Assembly (NCBI GenBank): GCA_910577675.1
Contig: CAJTOR010000011.1
Coordinates: 1-64,000 of the forward strand
Direction of reading: 5' to 3'
Origin: an uncultured Lachnospiraceae bacterium
GTDB lineage: Bacteria; Bacillota; Clostridia; Lachnospirales; Lachnospiraceae
DNA length: 64,000 bases
Position numbers and translations under genes: made by a program. This document shows, piece after piece, positions 1 through 8,200 of the stretch; position 1 is the stretch's first letter, and each line of letters begins with the position of its first letter. The notes under the pieces were generated by a model, which was not told the origin of the DNA, searched no databases, and was given only the letters and a program-made list of their open reading frames with translations.

Positions 1-277
1 CATAGCATGGGCCGGAATTGACCCACCACCATATGAATCGGGACAATTTATTGGGTCAAAACGCAAGATAACGAAGCGCGGTTCCTCAACGCTCAGGAAA
101 GTCGGATATGAGGTGATGAGGGTTCTTAAGAGTCACCCTGCTCCGAAAGATGATGCTGTGTACAACTACATTTTGAAAAAGGAAAGTGAAGGTAAAAGTA
201 AGAAACATGCAAAGATTGCCGGTTTGAATAAATTCCTACGAATTTATTATGCAAGAGTAATCGCAGTTTATCAATAG
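1..277 (+). CDS. IS110-family transposase, C-terminal part (cut by window edge)
   Basis: The reading frame is open from base 2 to a TAG at 275-277 and encodes the last 91 residues of a protein that starts upstream of the window. It reads AGIDPPPYESGQF near the start, then KITKRGSSTLRKVGYEV, and ends NKFLRIYYARVIAVYQ. This is the typical C-terminus of IS110/IS116/IS902 transposases, the transposase_20 part with the conserved G-x-x-P...S-G region followed by a basic K-R-G-S/N-x-x-L-R motif. These enzymes carry an N-terminal RuvC-like DEDD domain, which would lie outside the window. Whether the element is complete cannot be judged. It sits at the edge of the AT-rich glycan island, which fits a mobile or rearranged locus. 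Confidence 0.85.
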   Translation, partial: IAWAGIDPPPYESGQFIGSKRKITKRGSSTLRKVGYEVMRVLKSHPAPKDDAVYNYILKKESEGKSKKHAKIAGLNKFLRIYYARVIAVYQ

Positions 278-301
278 AAGGGAAATAAAATCGGATTGTT
301 C

Positions 302-336
302 AGGCTGGAGATAAGAGATAATGCCAGCCTCTTTAT
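302..336 (+). terminator. weak hairpin after the IS110 transposase
   Basis: AGGCTGG (302-308) pairs with CCAGCCT (324-330), followed by CTTTATTG. It is a 7-bp stem with a 15-base loop and only a short T-rich tail. It could be a weak terminator or part of the end of the IS element. Confidence 0.35.
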
Positions 337-479
337 TGTACTCAAAAATGGATTGATGAAATATTTTTAAATCCTACTCAAAAGTACTTGACTTTTGTTA
401 GCAGGTTTTTTGTAGGATTTTTGATTGTATAAGCATTTTGCAGATGTATATAAGTTTGACGTAAAAGGAGTGGTCAGGT

Positions 480-1637
480 GTGAAGAGGATAAAGTATCTG
501 TCATATTATATTCAGGACGGCGATAATGAGGACAGGGTATGTGCACTGTCAGCAAAAACAAAGATGGATTATATTTGTTCAGTTATGAATAAGAATGGGT
601 TCTTTGTTGAAATAATATCTGCCAGTCAAACAAGAAGTAAAAAACATTGTTTTAAAGGGAGAACTATAAGATTAAATGAGATGCAGTCATTAAAGACTTT
701 TTTTACATTTCCAGCGGGTAATATATTAAAAAGGGCATTACGTTGGTTTTCATCTAATTTATTTGTTTTTTTGGAATTGATGAAGTTAAAGAAAGATGAA
801 AAAGTCTTAGTATATCATTCATTGGGCTATATGAAAATGGTTAATCTTGTCCACCGGATAAAGAAATTTCAGTTGATATTGGAAGTGGAAGAAATTTATG
901 CGGATGTTATTGGGGAAAAAAGTTTAAAGGAAAAGGAAATACATTTTATAAAGTCTGCGGAACGTTATATTTTTGCAACAGAATTATTAGATCAGTATGT
1001 AAATGGAGGAAAAAAAACGTCGTTGGTTATATATGGGACATACCATGTCGAAGCAGAGGAGAACTATGGAATTAAGGAAGAAGTAGTACAGGATAGGAAT
1101 AGAGAAATTGTGAATTGTGTATATGCTGGTACACTTGATCCAAGAAAGGGTGGAGCATATGCTGCAGTAAATGCAGCAATTTTTTTGCCCTCAAATTATC
1201 ATGTTCATATTTTGGGTTTTGGCACAAAACTAGAAACTGAAAATTTAAAGGAACTTATAGAGAAAGTAAAAGAAAAAGCAAAAGCAAGAATAACTTATGA
1301 CGGGATTCTTTCAGGCAGTGACTACATAAAATTTATTAAAAACTGCAATATTGGTTTGAGCACACAAAATCCGGATGCTGATTTCAATGCTACATCTTTT
1401 CCATCAAAAATATTATCCTATATGTCGAATTCCTTGCGCGTGGTATGCATCCGTATTCCAGCAGTTGAGGCATCAATGGTTAATAATTATGTTTATTATT
1501 ATGATGAGCAGACTCCGGAGAATATAGCACGTACCATTATGGAAATTGATTTGAATGATAATTATGATAGTAAAAAAATTATTACTGAGCTTGATTTAAG
1601 GTTTCAAAAAGAATTAAAAATATTTTTAGAAGCATAG
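480..1637 (+). CDS. glycosyltransferase, GT4-like (surface polysaccharide)
   Basis: This 385-residue protein starts at GTG 480, with AAAGGAG at 464-470 as the ribosome binding site. No signal peptide or clear membrane segment is seen. The C-terminal half has the GT-B/GT4 layout: VYAGTLDPRKGGAYAA near residue 217, HILGFG near 250, and FPSKILSYMSN near 314. The last is the place where GT4 enzymes carry the donor-binding P-x-K-x-x-E-Y/S-M region. The N-terminal half is weakly conserved. It should add a sugar to a lipid-linked repeat unit at the cytoplasmic face of the membrane. It is the first gene of the glycan cluster seen here and is followed by an acyltransferase and a flippase. Sugar donor and linkage cannot be read from sequence. 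The region is markedly AT-rich compared with the ribosomal genes later in the window. Confidence 0.75.
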   Translation: MKRIKYLSYYIQDGDNEDRVCALSAKTKMDYICSVMNKNGFFVEIISASQTRSKKHCFKGRTIRLNEMQSLKTFFTFPAGNILKRALRWFSSNLFVFLELMKLKKDEKVLVYHSLGYMKMVNLVHRIKKFQLILEVEEIYADVIGEKSLKEKEIHFIKSAERYIFATELLDQYVNGGKKTSLVIYGTYHVEAEENYGIKEEVVQDRNREIVNCVYAGTLDPRKGGAYAAVNAAIFLPSNYHVHILGFGTKLETENLKELIEKVKEKAKARITYDGILSGSDYIKFIKNCNIGLSTQNPDADFNATSFPSKILSYMSNSLRVVCIRIPAVEASMVNNYVYYYDEQTPENIARTIMEIDLNDNYDSKKIITELDLRFQKELKIFLEA

Positions 1638-1810
1638 GCTAAAAAAGCAAGCTATGGAATTGTAGAAAGTATCCTAAGTGGGAACGGGGATAAAAGTAAT
1701 ATTTGGAATGTAAATATGGAACAGAATTATAATGAGCTGAGAAAATAAGGTATATTATTTTATAACAAAGTAGAGAGTAAGGATGACTTAACAGACATTA
1801 GGGGGATATT

Positions 1811-2353
1811 ATGAATTTAATTTTATTTTTTGACAAATTGATTAGCCGATGTGAAAGAGCGTACAGAAGAGTACTGTTTAATAAAAAGGTTAAAATATCT
1901 GGGGGGGGGGTGAAAGTGTATGGAAAAATACATCATATAAATCCTAATGTTCAAGTTGGAAATAATGTGGAAATTTATCCAGGAGTTCAATTCTTTGGGG
2001 ATGGGAATATTGTGATTGGAAATAACGTTGCAATCGGAAATTATACAATAATATATGCTTCAAAGGAGGCGGGAGTATATATTGGGGATAATGTACAGAT
2101 TGCTGCGCAGTCTTATATTATAGATACCAATCACGGAATTAAAAAAGGTATTTTGATAAAAGATCAACCAAATGAAAGTGCTCCGATTCATATAGGTTCA
2201 GATGTATGGATTGCTGCCAATACAGTTATATTGAAAGGTGTTACTATTGCAGATGGGGCTGTAGTTGGTGCAAATGCACTGGTCAATGAGAATATACCCA
2301 ATAATGCAATTGCGGTAGGTGTTCCAGCAAGAGTTGTAAAATATAGAGAATAG
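1811..2353 (+). CDS. hexapeptide-repeat acyltransferase (WcaF/Maa type)
   Basis: This 180-residue protein starts at ATG 1811 after GGGGGATATT. From about residue 45 it shows left-handed beta-helix hexapeptide repeats (VQVGNNVEIYPGVQF, IVIGNNVAIGNYTII, VYIGDNVQIAAQSYI). It then has the DTNHGIKKG loop with the catalytic His of this family and finishes with the VWIAANTVILKGVTIADG and VGVPARVVKY features typical of WcaF, WcaB and Maa-like O-acetyltransferases. It probably acetylates a sugar of the capsule repeat unit using acetyl-CoA. A run of ten G (1901-1910) lies inside codons 31-34; slippage there would shift the frame before the catalytic domain, so expression might be phase variable. It sits between the glycosyltransferase and the flippase. 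Confidence 0.85.
   Translation: MNLILFFDKLISRCERAYRRVLFNKKVKISGGGVKVYGKIHHINPNVQVGNNVEIYPGVQFFGDGNIVIGNNVAIGNYTIIYASKEAGVYIGDNVQIAAQSYIIDTNHGIKKGILIKDQPNESAPIHIGSDVWIAANTVILKGVTIADGAVVGANALVNENIPNNAIAVGVPARVVKYRE
1901..1910 (+). repeat. G10 homopolymer inside the acyltransferase gene
   Basis: Ten consecutive G bases occur in coding sequence where neighbouring sequence is AT-rich. The three Gly codons plus the first base of a Val codon could have been written with mixed Gly codons. A tract of this length is prone to slipped-strand mispairing; one base gained or lost would truncate the acyltransferase soon after residue 34. Confidence 0.6.
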
Positions 2354-2372
2354 AAGATTAAGAATAAAGATT

Positions 2373-3887
2373 ATGAACAGAAAAATAGGCACAATATTAT
2401 CTTACACTTTAATAATGTTTGAGGTATTATCAGCTTTGCTGCTTACACCATTTATTATCCGAAATCTTGGTCAGGCGGAATATGGGGTATATAAACTGGC
2501 AACGGCAGTAAATTCATATTTATTATTGTTCGATCTTGGAATTGGAAATGCCGTTGTTAAGTATGTTTCCAAATTCAGGGTTGAAAATAGTCTGGAGCAA
2601 AATAGAAAATTTTTGGGTGTTGTGAACATTTTTTATTTAATGATAGCAGCTATAACCCTTATTTTTGGCGGGATACTTATAGCGGTTTTCCCGAAAGTAT
2701 TTGGAAATGGTTTAACAAAGGAACAGGTTATACTTGGTCAAAAGTTGTTATGCGTAATAATGATTGGATCATCCGTAACCCTGGGGACGACAGCATATGG
2801 TAATGTAATAATAGCTTATGAAAAATTTTGTGTTTCAAAGGGGGGAGCTATAGTTCAGATAATAGTGCGTATTTGCCTGACTATTTGCGCTCTTAAATTT
2901 GGACTGGGGAGTTTTGGGATTGTTATTGCGAATTTAATTGTTACCGTCTTGTGTCGTGCTTATTATGTATATTATGTTTTTTTTAGGATACAGTTGCGTC
3001 CAGTTTATAAGGGGGTAGAATTTTCATTTATAAAGGAAATTGTTATTTATTCATCATTGATATTTTTGCAAATGATTGCAACGCAGCTTAACAGTAGTGT
3101 GGATCAGGTTCTTTTGGGAGCATTGCTCCCCTCTTCAGCGGTGGTAATTGCAGTATATGGAATAGGTACTCAGATTGTCCAATACTTCCAAACGATTGGG
3201 TTGGCATTTAACGATATATTAATGCCGGGTATAGTGAAACTTGTAGAGAAAAAAGGGACATCTAGTGATATTACCGCAGAAATGGTGAGAATTGGACGGA
3301 TCGTTTTAATTGTGACATCGATTATATGGGGAGGATTTTTGATTTATGGAAAAGAGTTTATTGTTTTATGGGCGGGAAAAGAGAATGAAGAGGCGTATCA
3401 AGTTGCGTTAATTTTAATGACTTCCTATGTATTTATAACCGCGGAGGCAATCGGGACACAGGTGTTGTGGGCAATGAACCAGCATAAAGAACAGGCTTAC
3501 TTAAAATTTATAATTGTTATTTTAAATATAGCATTGACGGTTATTTTGATAAAGTGGAACCCCATTATTGGTGCTGCGATAGGTACATTTGTATCATTGA
3601 TGATAGGTGATGTGTGTGTTATGAATTTTATATTTTACAGGAAACTAAAAATAAATATATTTCAATATTATAAAAATTTGTTTAGAGGAATTTTGCCATG
3701 TTTGATAGTATCTTTATTTGTTGGTCAGATATTGCAGTATACAGGTCTTAATGGATGGGTGGGACTGACCATAAAAGCTTTATCAATGGCTGTTGTTTAC
3801 GGTATTTTGATATTGTTTTTTGGTTTAAATAAGTATGAGAAGAAATTTATGTTTTCAATAATTCGAAAGAGTAATAAGGACTTATAA
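2373..3887 (+). CDS. polysaccharide flippase, Wzx/MOP superfamily
   Basis: This 504-residue integral membrane protein has about 12-14 hydrophobic segments and starts at ATG 2373, 20 bases after the acyltransferase stop. The N-terminus (YTLIMFEVLSALLLTPFIIR, then LGQAEYGVYKLATAVNSYL) has the usual pattern of the MATE/MOP-flippase family (polysaccharide biosynthesis protein, RfbX/Wzx). It has few charged residues inside helices and a basic tail. It should flip undecaprenyl-diphosphate-linked repeat units from the cytoplasmic to the outer face. It is embedded between the glycosyltransferase/acyltransferase pair and the nucleotide-sugar genes, as in Wzx/Wzy-type loci. No polymerase (Wzy) is visible in the window; it may be upstream. 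Confidence 0.85.
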   Translation: MNRKIGTILSYTLIMFEVLSALLLTPFIIRNLGQAEYGVYKLATAVNSYLLLFDLGIGNAVVKYVSKFRVENSLEQNRKFLGVVNIFYLMIAAITLIFGGILIAVFPKVFGNGLTKEQVILGQKLLCVIMIGSSVTLGTTAYGNVIIAYEKFCVSKGGAIVQIIVRICLTICALKFGLGSFGIVIANLIVTVLCRAYYVYYVFFRIQLRPVYKGVEFSFIKEIVIYSSLIFLQMIATQLNSSVDQVLLGALLPSSAVVIAVYGIGTQIVQYFQTIGLAFNDILMPGIVKLVEKKGTSSDITAEMVRIGRIVLIVTSIIWGGFLIYGKEFIVLWAGKENEEAYQVALILMTSYVFITAEAIGTQVLWAMNQHKEQAYLKFIIVILNIALTVILIKWNPIIGAAIGTFVSLMIGDVCVMNFIFYRKLKINIFQYYKNLFRGILPCLIVSLFVGQILQYTGLNGWVGLTIKALSMAVVYGILILFFGLNKYEKKFMFSIIRKSNKDL

Positions 3888-3914
3888 ATTATTATTTGAT
3901 TGGAGGATGGTTAA

Positions 3915-4970
3915 ATGACGGCATTTGCAGGAGCAACTTTAATGATTACTGGTGGTACAGGATCTTTTGGGAATACTGTGCTGAAACAATTTCTTGCGAC
4001 CGATGTTGCCCAAATTCGTATTTTTTCGCGTGATGAGAAAAAGCAGGATGATATGCGCCATGATTTACAGGCGCGTTTTCCGGAATATGCCGAGAAAGTC
4101 AGATTTTATGTTGGTGATGTGCGCAACATACAGTCAATCAGGGATGCAATGTATGGGGTGGATTATGTGTTCCATGCCGCTGCTTTAAAGCAGGTTCCAT
4201 CCTGTGAGTTTTTCCCGCTTGAGGCTGTCCGCACAAATGTAGAGGGAACAGATAATATGTTACATGCTGCCATTGATACAGGAGTAAAGCGGGTAGTATG
4301 TCTTTCCACTGACAAAGCAGCTTACCCAATTAATGCGATGGGAATTTCGAAAGCGATGATGGAGCATATTATTTATGCAAATGCTAGGGTGGCTGCGGAA
4401 CGTGGCGGAACAGTAATTTGTTGTACCCGCTATGGAAATGTGATGTGTAGCCGTGGCTCCGTTATACCACTTTTTATTGAGCAGATTAAAGCGGGAGCCC
4501 CGATTACCATTACTGATCCTAATATGACCCGATTTTTGATGAATTTGGATGAGGCGGTGGAATTGGTGAGATTTGCTTTTGAACATGCGAATCCAGGTGA
4601 TTTATTTATACAGAAAGCAGATGCATCTACAATATGTGATCTTGCGAAAGCGGTTCAGCAGTTATTTGGTGATACTGGAACAAACATTATAGGGACACGG
4701 CATGGGGAGAAATTATATGAAACTTTAATGACGCGGGAAGAGCGTCTTCGTGCGGAGGATATGGGAGGATATTATCGTGTTGCAGCAGACAGCCGGGATT
4801 TAAATTATGATAAATTTATGGTTCAGGGAGAGGTACATACAGAAGCGGATGCTTCTTACAATAGCCATAATACAAGGCGTTTGGATGTGGAAGGTGCGGT
4901 ACAAAAAATTCTCACTACGGATTATGTACGGAATGCTTTAAAACAATGGAAGAATGGAGAAAAAATATAA
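3915..4970 (+). CDS. capE: UDP-GlcNAc 4,6-dehydratase/5-epimerase, CapE-like
   Basis: This 351-residue protein starts at ATG 3915 after TTGGAGGATGG. It is an extended SDR: MITGGTGSFGNTVL (residues 10-23) is the Rossmann NAD(P)-binding G-G-T-G-S-F-G motif, DVRN and FHAAALKQVP follow, and the active site has STDKAAYPINAMG with a downstream K in the S-x-x-x-M-x-x-x-K arrangement of the CapD/FlaA1/PseB group (here the Tyr is replaced by Met, as in CapE-type enzymes). The product of the family is UDP-2-acetamido-2,6-dideoxy-beta-L-arabino-hexos-4-ulose. With the next two genes it makes the three-step route to UDP-N-acetyl-L-fucosamine known from Staphylococcus aureus type 5/8 capsule. It is predicted cytoplasmic. 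Its stop shares a base with the next start. Confidence 0.88.
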   Translation: MTAFAGATLMITGGTGSFGNTVLKQFLATDVAQIRIFSRDEKKQDDMRHDLQARFPEYAEKVRFYVGDVRNIQSIRDAMYGVDYVFHAAALKQVPSCEFFPLEAVRTNVEGTDNMLHAAIDTGVKRVVCLSTDKAAYPINAMGISKAMMEHIIYANARVAAERGGTVICCTRYGNVMCSRGSVIPLFIEQIKAGAPITITDPNMTRFLMNLDEAVELVRFAFEHANPGDLFIQKADASTICDLAKAVQQLFGDTGTNIIGTRHGEKLYETLMTREERLRAEDMGGYYRVAADSRDLNYDKFMVQGEVHTEADASYNSHNTRRLDVEGAVQKILTTDYVRNALKQWKNGEKI

Positions 4971-6142
4971 TGGAAATAAAATCCTCATTTCGAAATAACG
5001 GGAAATTAAAACTTTTTATTATTGTTGGTACACGTCCGGAAATTATTCGACTGTCGGAGGTTATAAAAAAATGCCGTGCTTATTTTGACACAATTTTGGT
5101 TCATACCGGACAAAATTATGATTATAACTTGAATGATATATTTTTTCGTGACCTTAATTTGGATTCTCCAGAGATATGTCTGAATGTAGTTGGCAGTGAC
5201 CTTGGTGAAACTGTCGGTAATATTATTGCTAGATCGTACCGTTTGATGAGTGAAATGAAACCGGATGCAGTGCTGGTTCTTGGAGATACGAATTCATGTC
5301 TTTCAGTAATTGGTGCGAAACGTCTGCATATCCCCATTTTTCATATGGAGGCAGGAAACCGCTGTAAAGATGAATGTCTTCCTGAAGAAACTAATCGCCG
5401 TATTGTAGATATTATTTCTGATGTTAACCTAGCATATTCAGAACATGCACGTCGTTATTTGGCAGAGTGTGGTCTGCCGAAGGAGCGCACTTTTGTAACA
5501 GGTTCACCGATGGCTGAAGTGTTGCGGTATAATCTTGAGAAGATAGAATCTTCTGATATTCACTCGAGGCTGGGATTAAGAAAAGGAAAGTATATTCTCC
5601 TTTCTGCACATCGGGAGGAAAATATTGATATAGAGAGAAATTTCTTTGCGTTATTTTCTGCAATAAATCAGATGGCAAAAAAATACGATATGCCGGTGCT
5701 TTATTCTTGCCATCCTCGTTCACACAAACAAATTGAGCGGTCAGGAATTAAGTTGGATGACAGGGTAATCAGACATGAGCCATTGGGATTTCATGATTAT
5801 AATTGTTTGCAGATCAATGCGTTTGCTGTTGTGTCTGATTCCGGGACATTGCCGGAGGAGAGTAATTTTTTTGCTTCGAATGGTTATTCATTTCCGGCAG
5901 TATGTATCCGGACTAGCACAGAAAGACCGGAAGCGATGGAGAAGGGGTGTTTTATCCTCGCAGGAATCGAGAAGGAATGTTTGTTGCAAGCTGTTGAGAT
6001 TGCAGTTGGTATGAATAAAAATAGGGGATATAAAACATTTGTTCCTGATTATATGGATGAAAATGTGTCGGACAAGGTGGTAAAAATCATTCAGGGTTTT
6101 ACTGGGGTGGTAAACAAGATGGTGTGGCGAAAAGAAGTGTAA
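4970..6142 (+). CDS. capG: non-hydrolysing UDP-GlcNAc 2-epimerase family, CapG-like
   Basis: The 390-residue protein is read from ATG 4970, which overlaps the capE stop as TAATG; GGAG at 4956-4959 is well placed. An in-frame ATG at 4946 lies inside capE without a binding site and was rejected. It has the WecB/CapG fold: IIVGTRPEIIRLSEVI at the N-terminus, VHTGQNYDYNL, DAVLVLGDTNSCL, HMEAGNRC, PEETNRRIVDIISD, then TGSPMAEV and SAHREENID, CHPRSHKQI and SDSGTLPEES. These are the substrate and UDP-binding motifs of the epimerase_2 family. In the CapE-CapF-CapG pathway this enzyme does the final C2 epimerisation to UDP-L-FucNAc. Gene order here is E-G-F. Confidence 0.88.
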   Translation: MEIKSSFRNNGKLKLFIIVGTRPEIIRLSEVIKKCRAYFDTILVHTGQNYDYNLNDIFFRDLNLDSPEICLNVVGSDLGETVGNIIARSYRLMSEMKPDAVLVLGDTNSCLSVIGAKRLHIPIFHMEAGNRCKDECLPEETNRRIVDIISDVNLAYSEHARRYLAECGLPKERTFVTGSPMAEVLRYNLEKIESSDIHSRLGLRKGKYILLSAHREENIDIERNFFALFSAINQMAKKYDMPVLYSCHPRSHKQIERSGIKLDDRVIRHEPLGFHDYNCLQINAFAVVSDSGTLPEESNFFASNGYSFPAVCIRTSTERPEAMEKGCFILAGIEKECLLQAVEIAVGMNKNRGYKTFVPDYMDENVSDKVVKIIQGFTGVVNKMVWRKEV

Positions 6143-6161
6143 AGTTTAGGAGAAATAAATT

Positions 6162-7394
6162 ATGAACATATTAGTTACAGGATCAAAAGGCATGGTGGGA
6201 ACTGCGCTGGTAAGGGGCTTGTTAAATGTAAAGGAGGGTAAAAATGTAACCCGTCCGGAAATAAAGGTGGATGATATTTATGAGTTTGATATTGGTTCCA
6301 GTCAGGAGGAATTAGATAATTATTGTATAAAGGCAGATTTTGTTTTTCATCTGGCAGGGGTGAATCGGCCAAAACCAGGAGAAGAATTAATTGATGGAAA
6401 TTTGGGGCTTACTTCAAAATTGCTTGATACTCTTAAAAAAGTAAAGAGTAAAGCGGTAGTAATGTTGGCATCCTCCATCCAGGCCTCACTTGTAGGACGC
6501 TTTGAGGGTTCGGAATATGGAAAGTCAAAATTAGAAGGTGAGAAGTTGTTTTTTCAATACGGGAGAGAAACGGGGAGAAGAGTTGCAGTGTACCGCTTTC
6601 CAAATTTGATGGGACATAGCAGACCAAATTATAATTCTGCTGTTTCTACTTTTTGTTATTCAGTTGCGAATGATTTGCCATTTACAGTGAATAATAGTTC
6701 TACAGATTTAGAGTTGTTATATATTGATGATCTTATAGAGGGAATGTTTGATTTGTTAGAAGGACGGGAATTACACTGTGATTACCCTGCGATGGGTGAA
6801 ATAGTGGAGGGCAGAGAATATGATGGTATGACACCACATGAAACGCTAAGTGGACATTATTGTTTTATTTTACCAGTTTATAAAGTCAGTCTTGGTGAAA
6901 TAGTTGATATGCTTGAAAGTTTTAAGGAGCAGCCGAGAACTCTGGTAATGCCAGAAATTCAAAATGGAAGTTTTGCTAAAAAGTTATATAGTTTGTACCT
7001 GACCTATCTGCCAAAGAATAAATTAGCGTTCGACCTTACTATGAACGAAGATGCCAGAGGCTCCTTTACTGAGATTTTAAAGACTTCCAGTCATGGACAA
7101 TTCAGTGTGAATATTAGCAAACCAGGTGTGACAAAGGGAGAACATTGGCATAATAGTAAATGGGAATTTTTTGTTGTTGTTTCTGGGAATGGTTTGATAC
7201 GGGAGCGCAAGATTGATACGGATGAGATTGTTGAATTTAAGGTTGATGGTAGGAAACTTAGGATGGTTCATATGATTCCAGGTTGGACGCACGAAATTGT
7301 AAATTTGTCGGATACAGAAGACCTTGTTACGCTTATGTGGGCAAATGAAGTATTTGACAGGGAATATCCCGATACATTTCATGAGGATGTATAA
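6162..7394 (+). CDS. capF: bifunctional reductase/epimerase, CapF-like
   Basis: This 410-residue protein starts at ATG 6162 after AGGAG at 6148-6152. The N-terminus MNILVTGSKGMVGTALV is an extended SDR Rossmann motif (G-S-x-G-x-V-G), followed by FHLAGVNRP and the SSIQAS...YGKSKLEGE active-site region. From about residue 290 a cupin domain begins: GVTKGEHWHNSKWEFFVVV carries the metal-binding histidines and glutamate, and MIPGWTHEIVNLSD the last His. This SDR-plus-cupin layout is diagnostic of CapF, where the cupin domain does C3 epimerisation and the SDR domain reduces C4 with NADPH. It lies directly downstream of the CapE- and CapG-like genes, which supports the full UDP-L-FucNAc route. Confidence 0.9.
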   Translation: MNILVTGSKGMVGTALVRGLLNVKEGKNVTRPEIKVDDIYEFDIGSSQEELDNYCIKADFVFHLAGVNRPKPGEELIDGNLGLTSKLLDTLKKVKSKAVVMLASSIQASLVGRFEGSEYGKSKLEGEKLFFQYGRETGRRVAVYRFPNLMGHSRPNYNSAVSTFCYSVANDLPFTVNNSSTDLELLYIDDLIEGMFDLLEGRELHCDYPAMGEIVEGREYDGMTPHETLSGHYCFILPVYKVSLGEIVDMLESFKEQPRTLVMPEIQNGSFAKKLYSLYLTYLPKNKLAFDLTMNEDARGSFTEILKTSSHGQFSVNISKPGVTKGEHWHNSKWEFFVVVSGNGLIRERKIDTDEIVEFKVDGRKLRMVHMIPGWTHEIVNLSDTEDLVTLMWANEVFDREYPDTFHEDV

Positions 7395-7447
7395 ATATTA
7401 TGTGTATGTAATTGTATAGCTTGAGGAAAATATAGAAGGTAAAATTA

Positions 7448-8185
7448 ATGAACATAGCAATTATTTTGGCGGGCGGAAAAGGTACGCGTGTTGGGGCAAA
7501 TATTCCCAAACAGTTTATTGAAGTTATGGGAAAGCCGGTTTTGGCTTATACCCTGGAAGTGTTTGAGAATAATTTGAGCATTGATGCCATAGAAATTGTA
7601 TCCCACAAAGATTGGCTCGATGTGACAGAAGAAATTGTTAAAAGGTATCATATGACAAAAGTAAAGTGGATTGTGGAGGGAGGAAGTACTTTCCAGGAAT
7701 CTGTTATGAAAGGTTTGTTTTATTTGGAGAATAAGATATCCTATGATGATATTGCGGTGGTTAGCTTTGGTGTATCACCTATGACAACGGATGAAATTAT
7801 AGATGACAGTATTCGTGTCTGCAATGAAAGGGGAAATGCGGTTGCAGCGCAGGATATGGTATTATGTACATGTATTAAAGAGGATGAGTTCGGTTCTACA
7901 CATGGGATAATGCGGGAAACAATAAAGGGATTCAGCAATCCGTGGAGTTTTCACTTTGGACAAGTATGTGGGGCGTACCATACTGCGTTAGAGAGCGGGA
8001 TTATAGATGAGATTGAACCACATACAACCTCTTTGTATTTTGCACTTGGGAGGAAGGTGTATTTTTCTAAAACTACATCTACCAATATTAAAATAACTAC
8101 AAAAGAGGATCTTGATATGTTTGAAGGATACTTACTGTTGCAGCAGAAGCGTGCAGAAAAAAGGGAGTGCTGCAAAACTGAATAA
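7448..8185 (+). CDS. IspD/TarI-like cytidylyltransferase (divergent)
   Basis: This 245-residue protein starts at ATG 7448. The N-terminus IILAGGKGTRVG, then IPKQFIEVMGKPVLAYTLEVF, is the nucleotide-binding signature of the IspD family (methylerythritol-phosphate and ribitol/glycerol-phosphate cytidylyltransferases). The VEGGSTFQESVMKGL stretch matches the family G-G-x-x-R-x-x-S region, with Phe in place of the usual Arg. The next hallmark, normally H-D-A/S-V/A-R-P, reads SFGVSP here, so the Asp and Arg are missing. The C-terminal TNIKITTKEDLDMFE region is well kept. Its place in a glycan locus suggests making a CDP-activated polyol or related precursor rather than isoprenoid synthesis. Loss of the Asp-Arg motif leaves catalytic activity uncertain. 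A phosphocholine-type enzyme follows 15 bases downstream. Confidence 0.75.
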   Translation: MNIAIILAGGKGTRVGANIPKQFIEVMGKPVLAYTLEVFENNLSIDAIEIVSHKDWLDVTEEIVKRYHMTKVKWIVEGGSTFQESVMKGLFYLENKISYDDIAVVSFGVSPMTTDEIIDDSIRVCNERGNAVAAQDMVLCTCIKEDEFGSTHGIMRETIKGFSNPWSFHFGQVCGAYHTALESGIIDEIEPHTTSLYFALGRKVYFSKTTSTNIKITTKEDLDMFEGYLLLQQKRAEKRECCKTE

Positions 8186-8200
8186 GGAGGATAAAGATTT

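Noticed and set aside
4946..4969. Upstream start for the CapG-like protein
   Set aside because: No binding site; the ATG at 4970 has GGAG at good spacing and overlaps the capE stop as TAATG.
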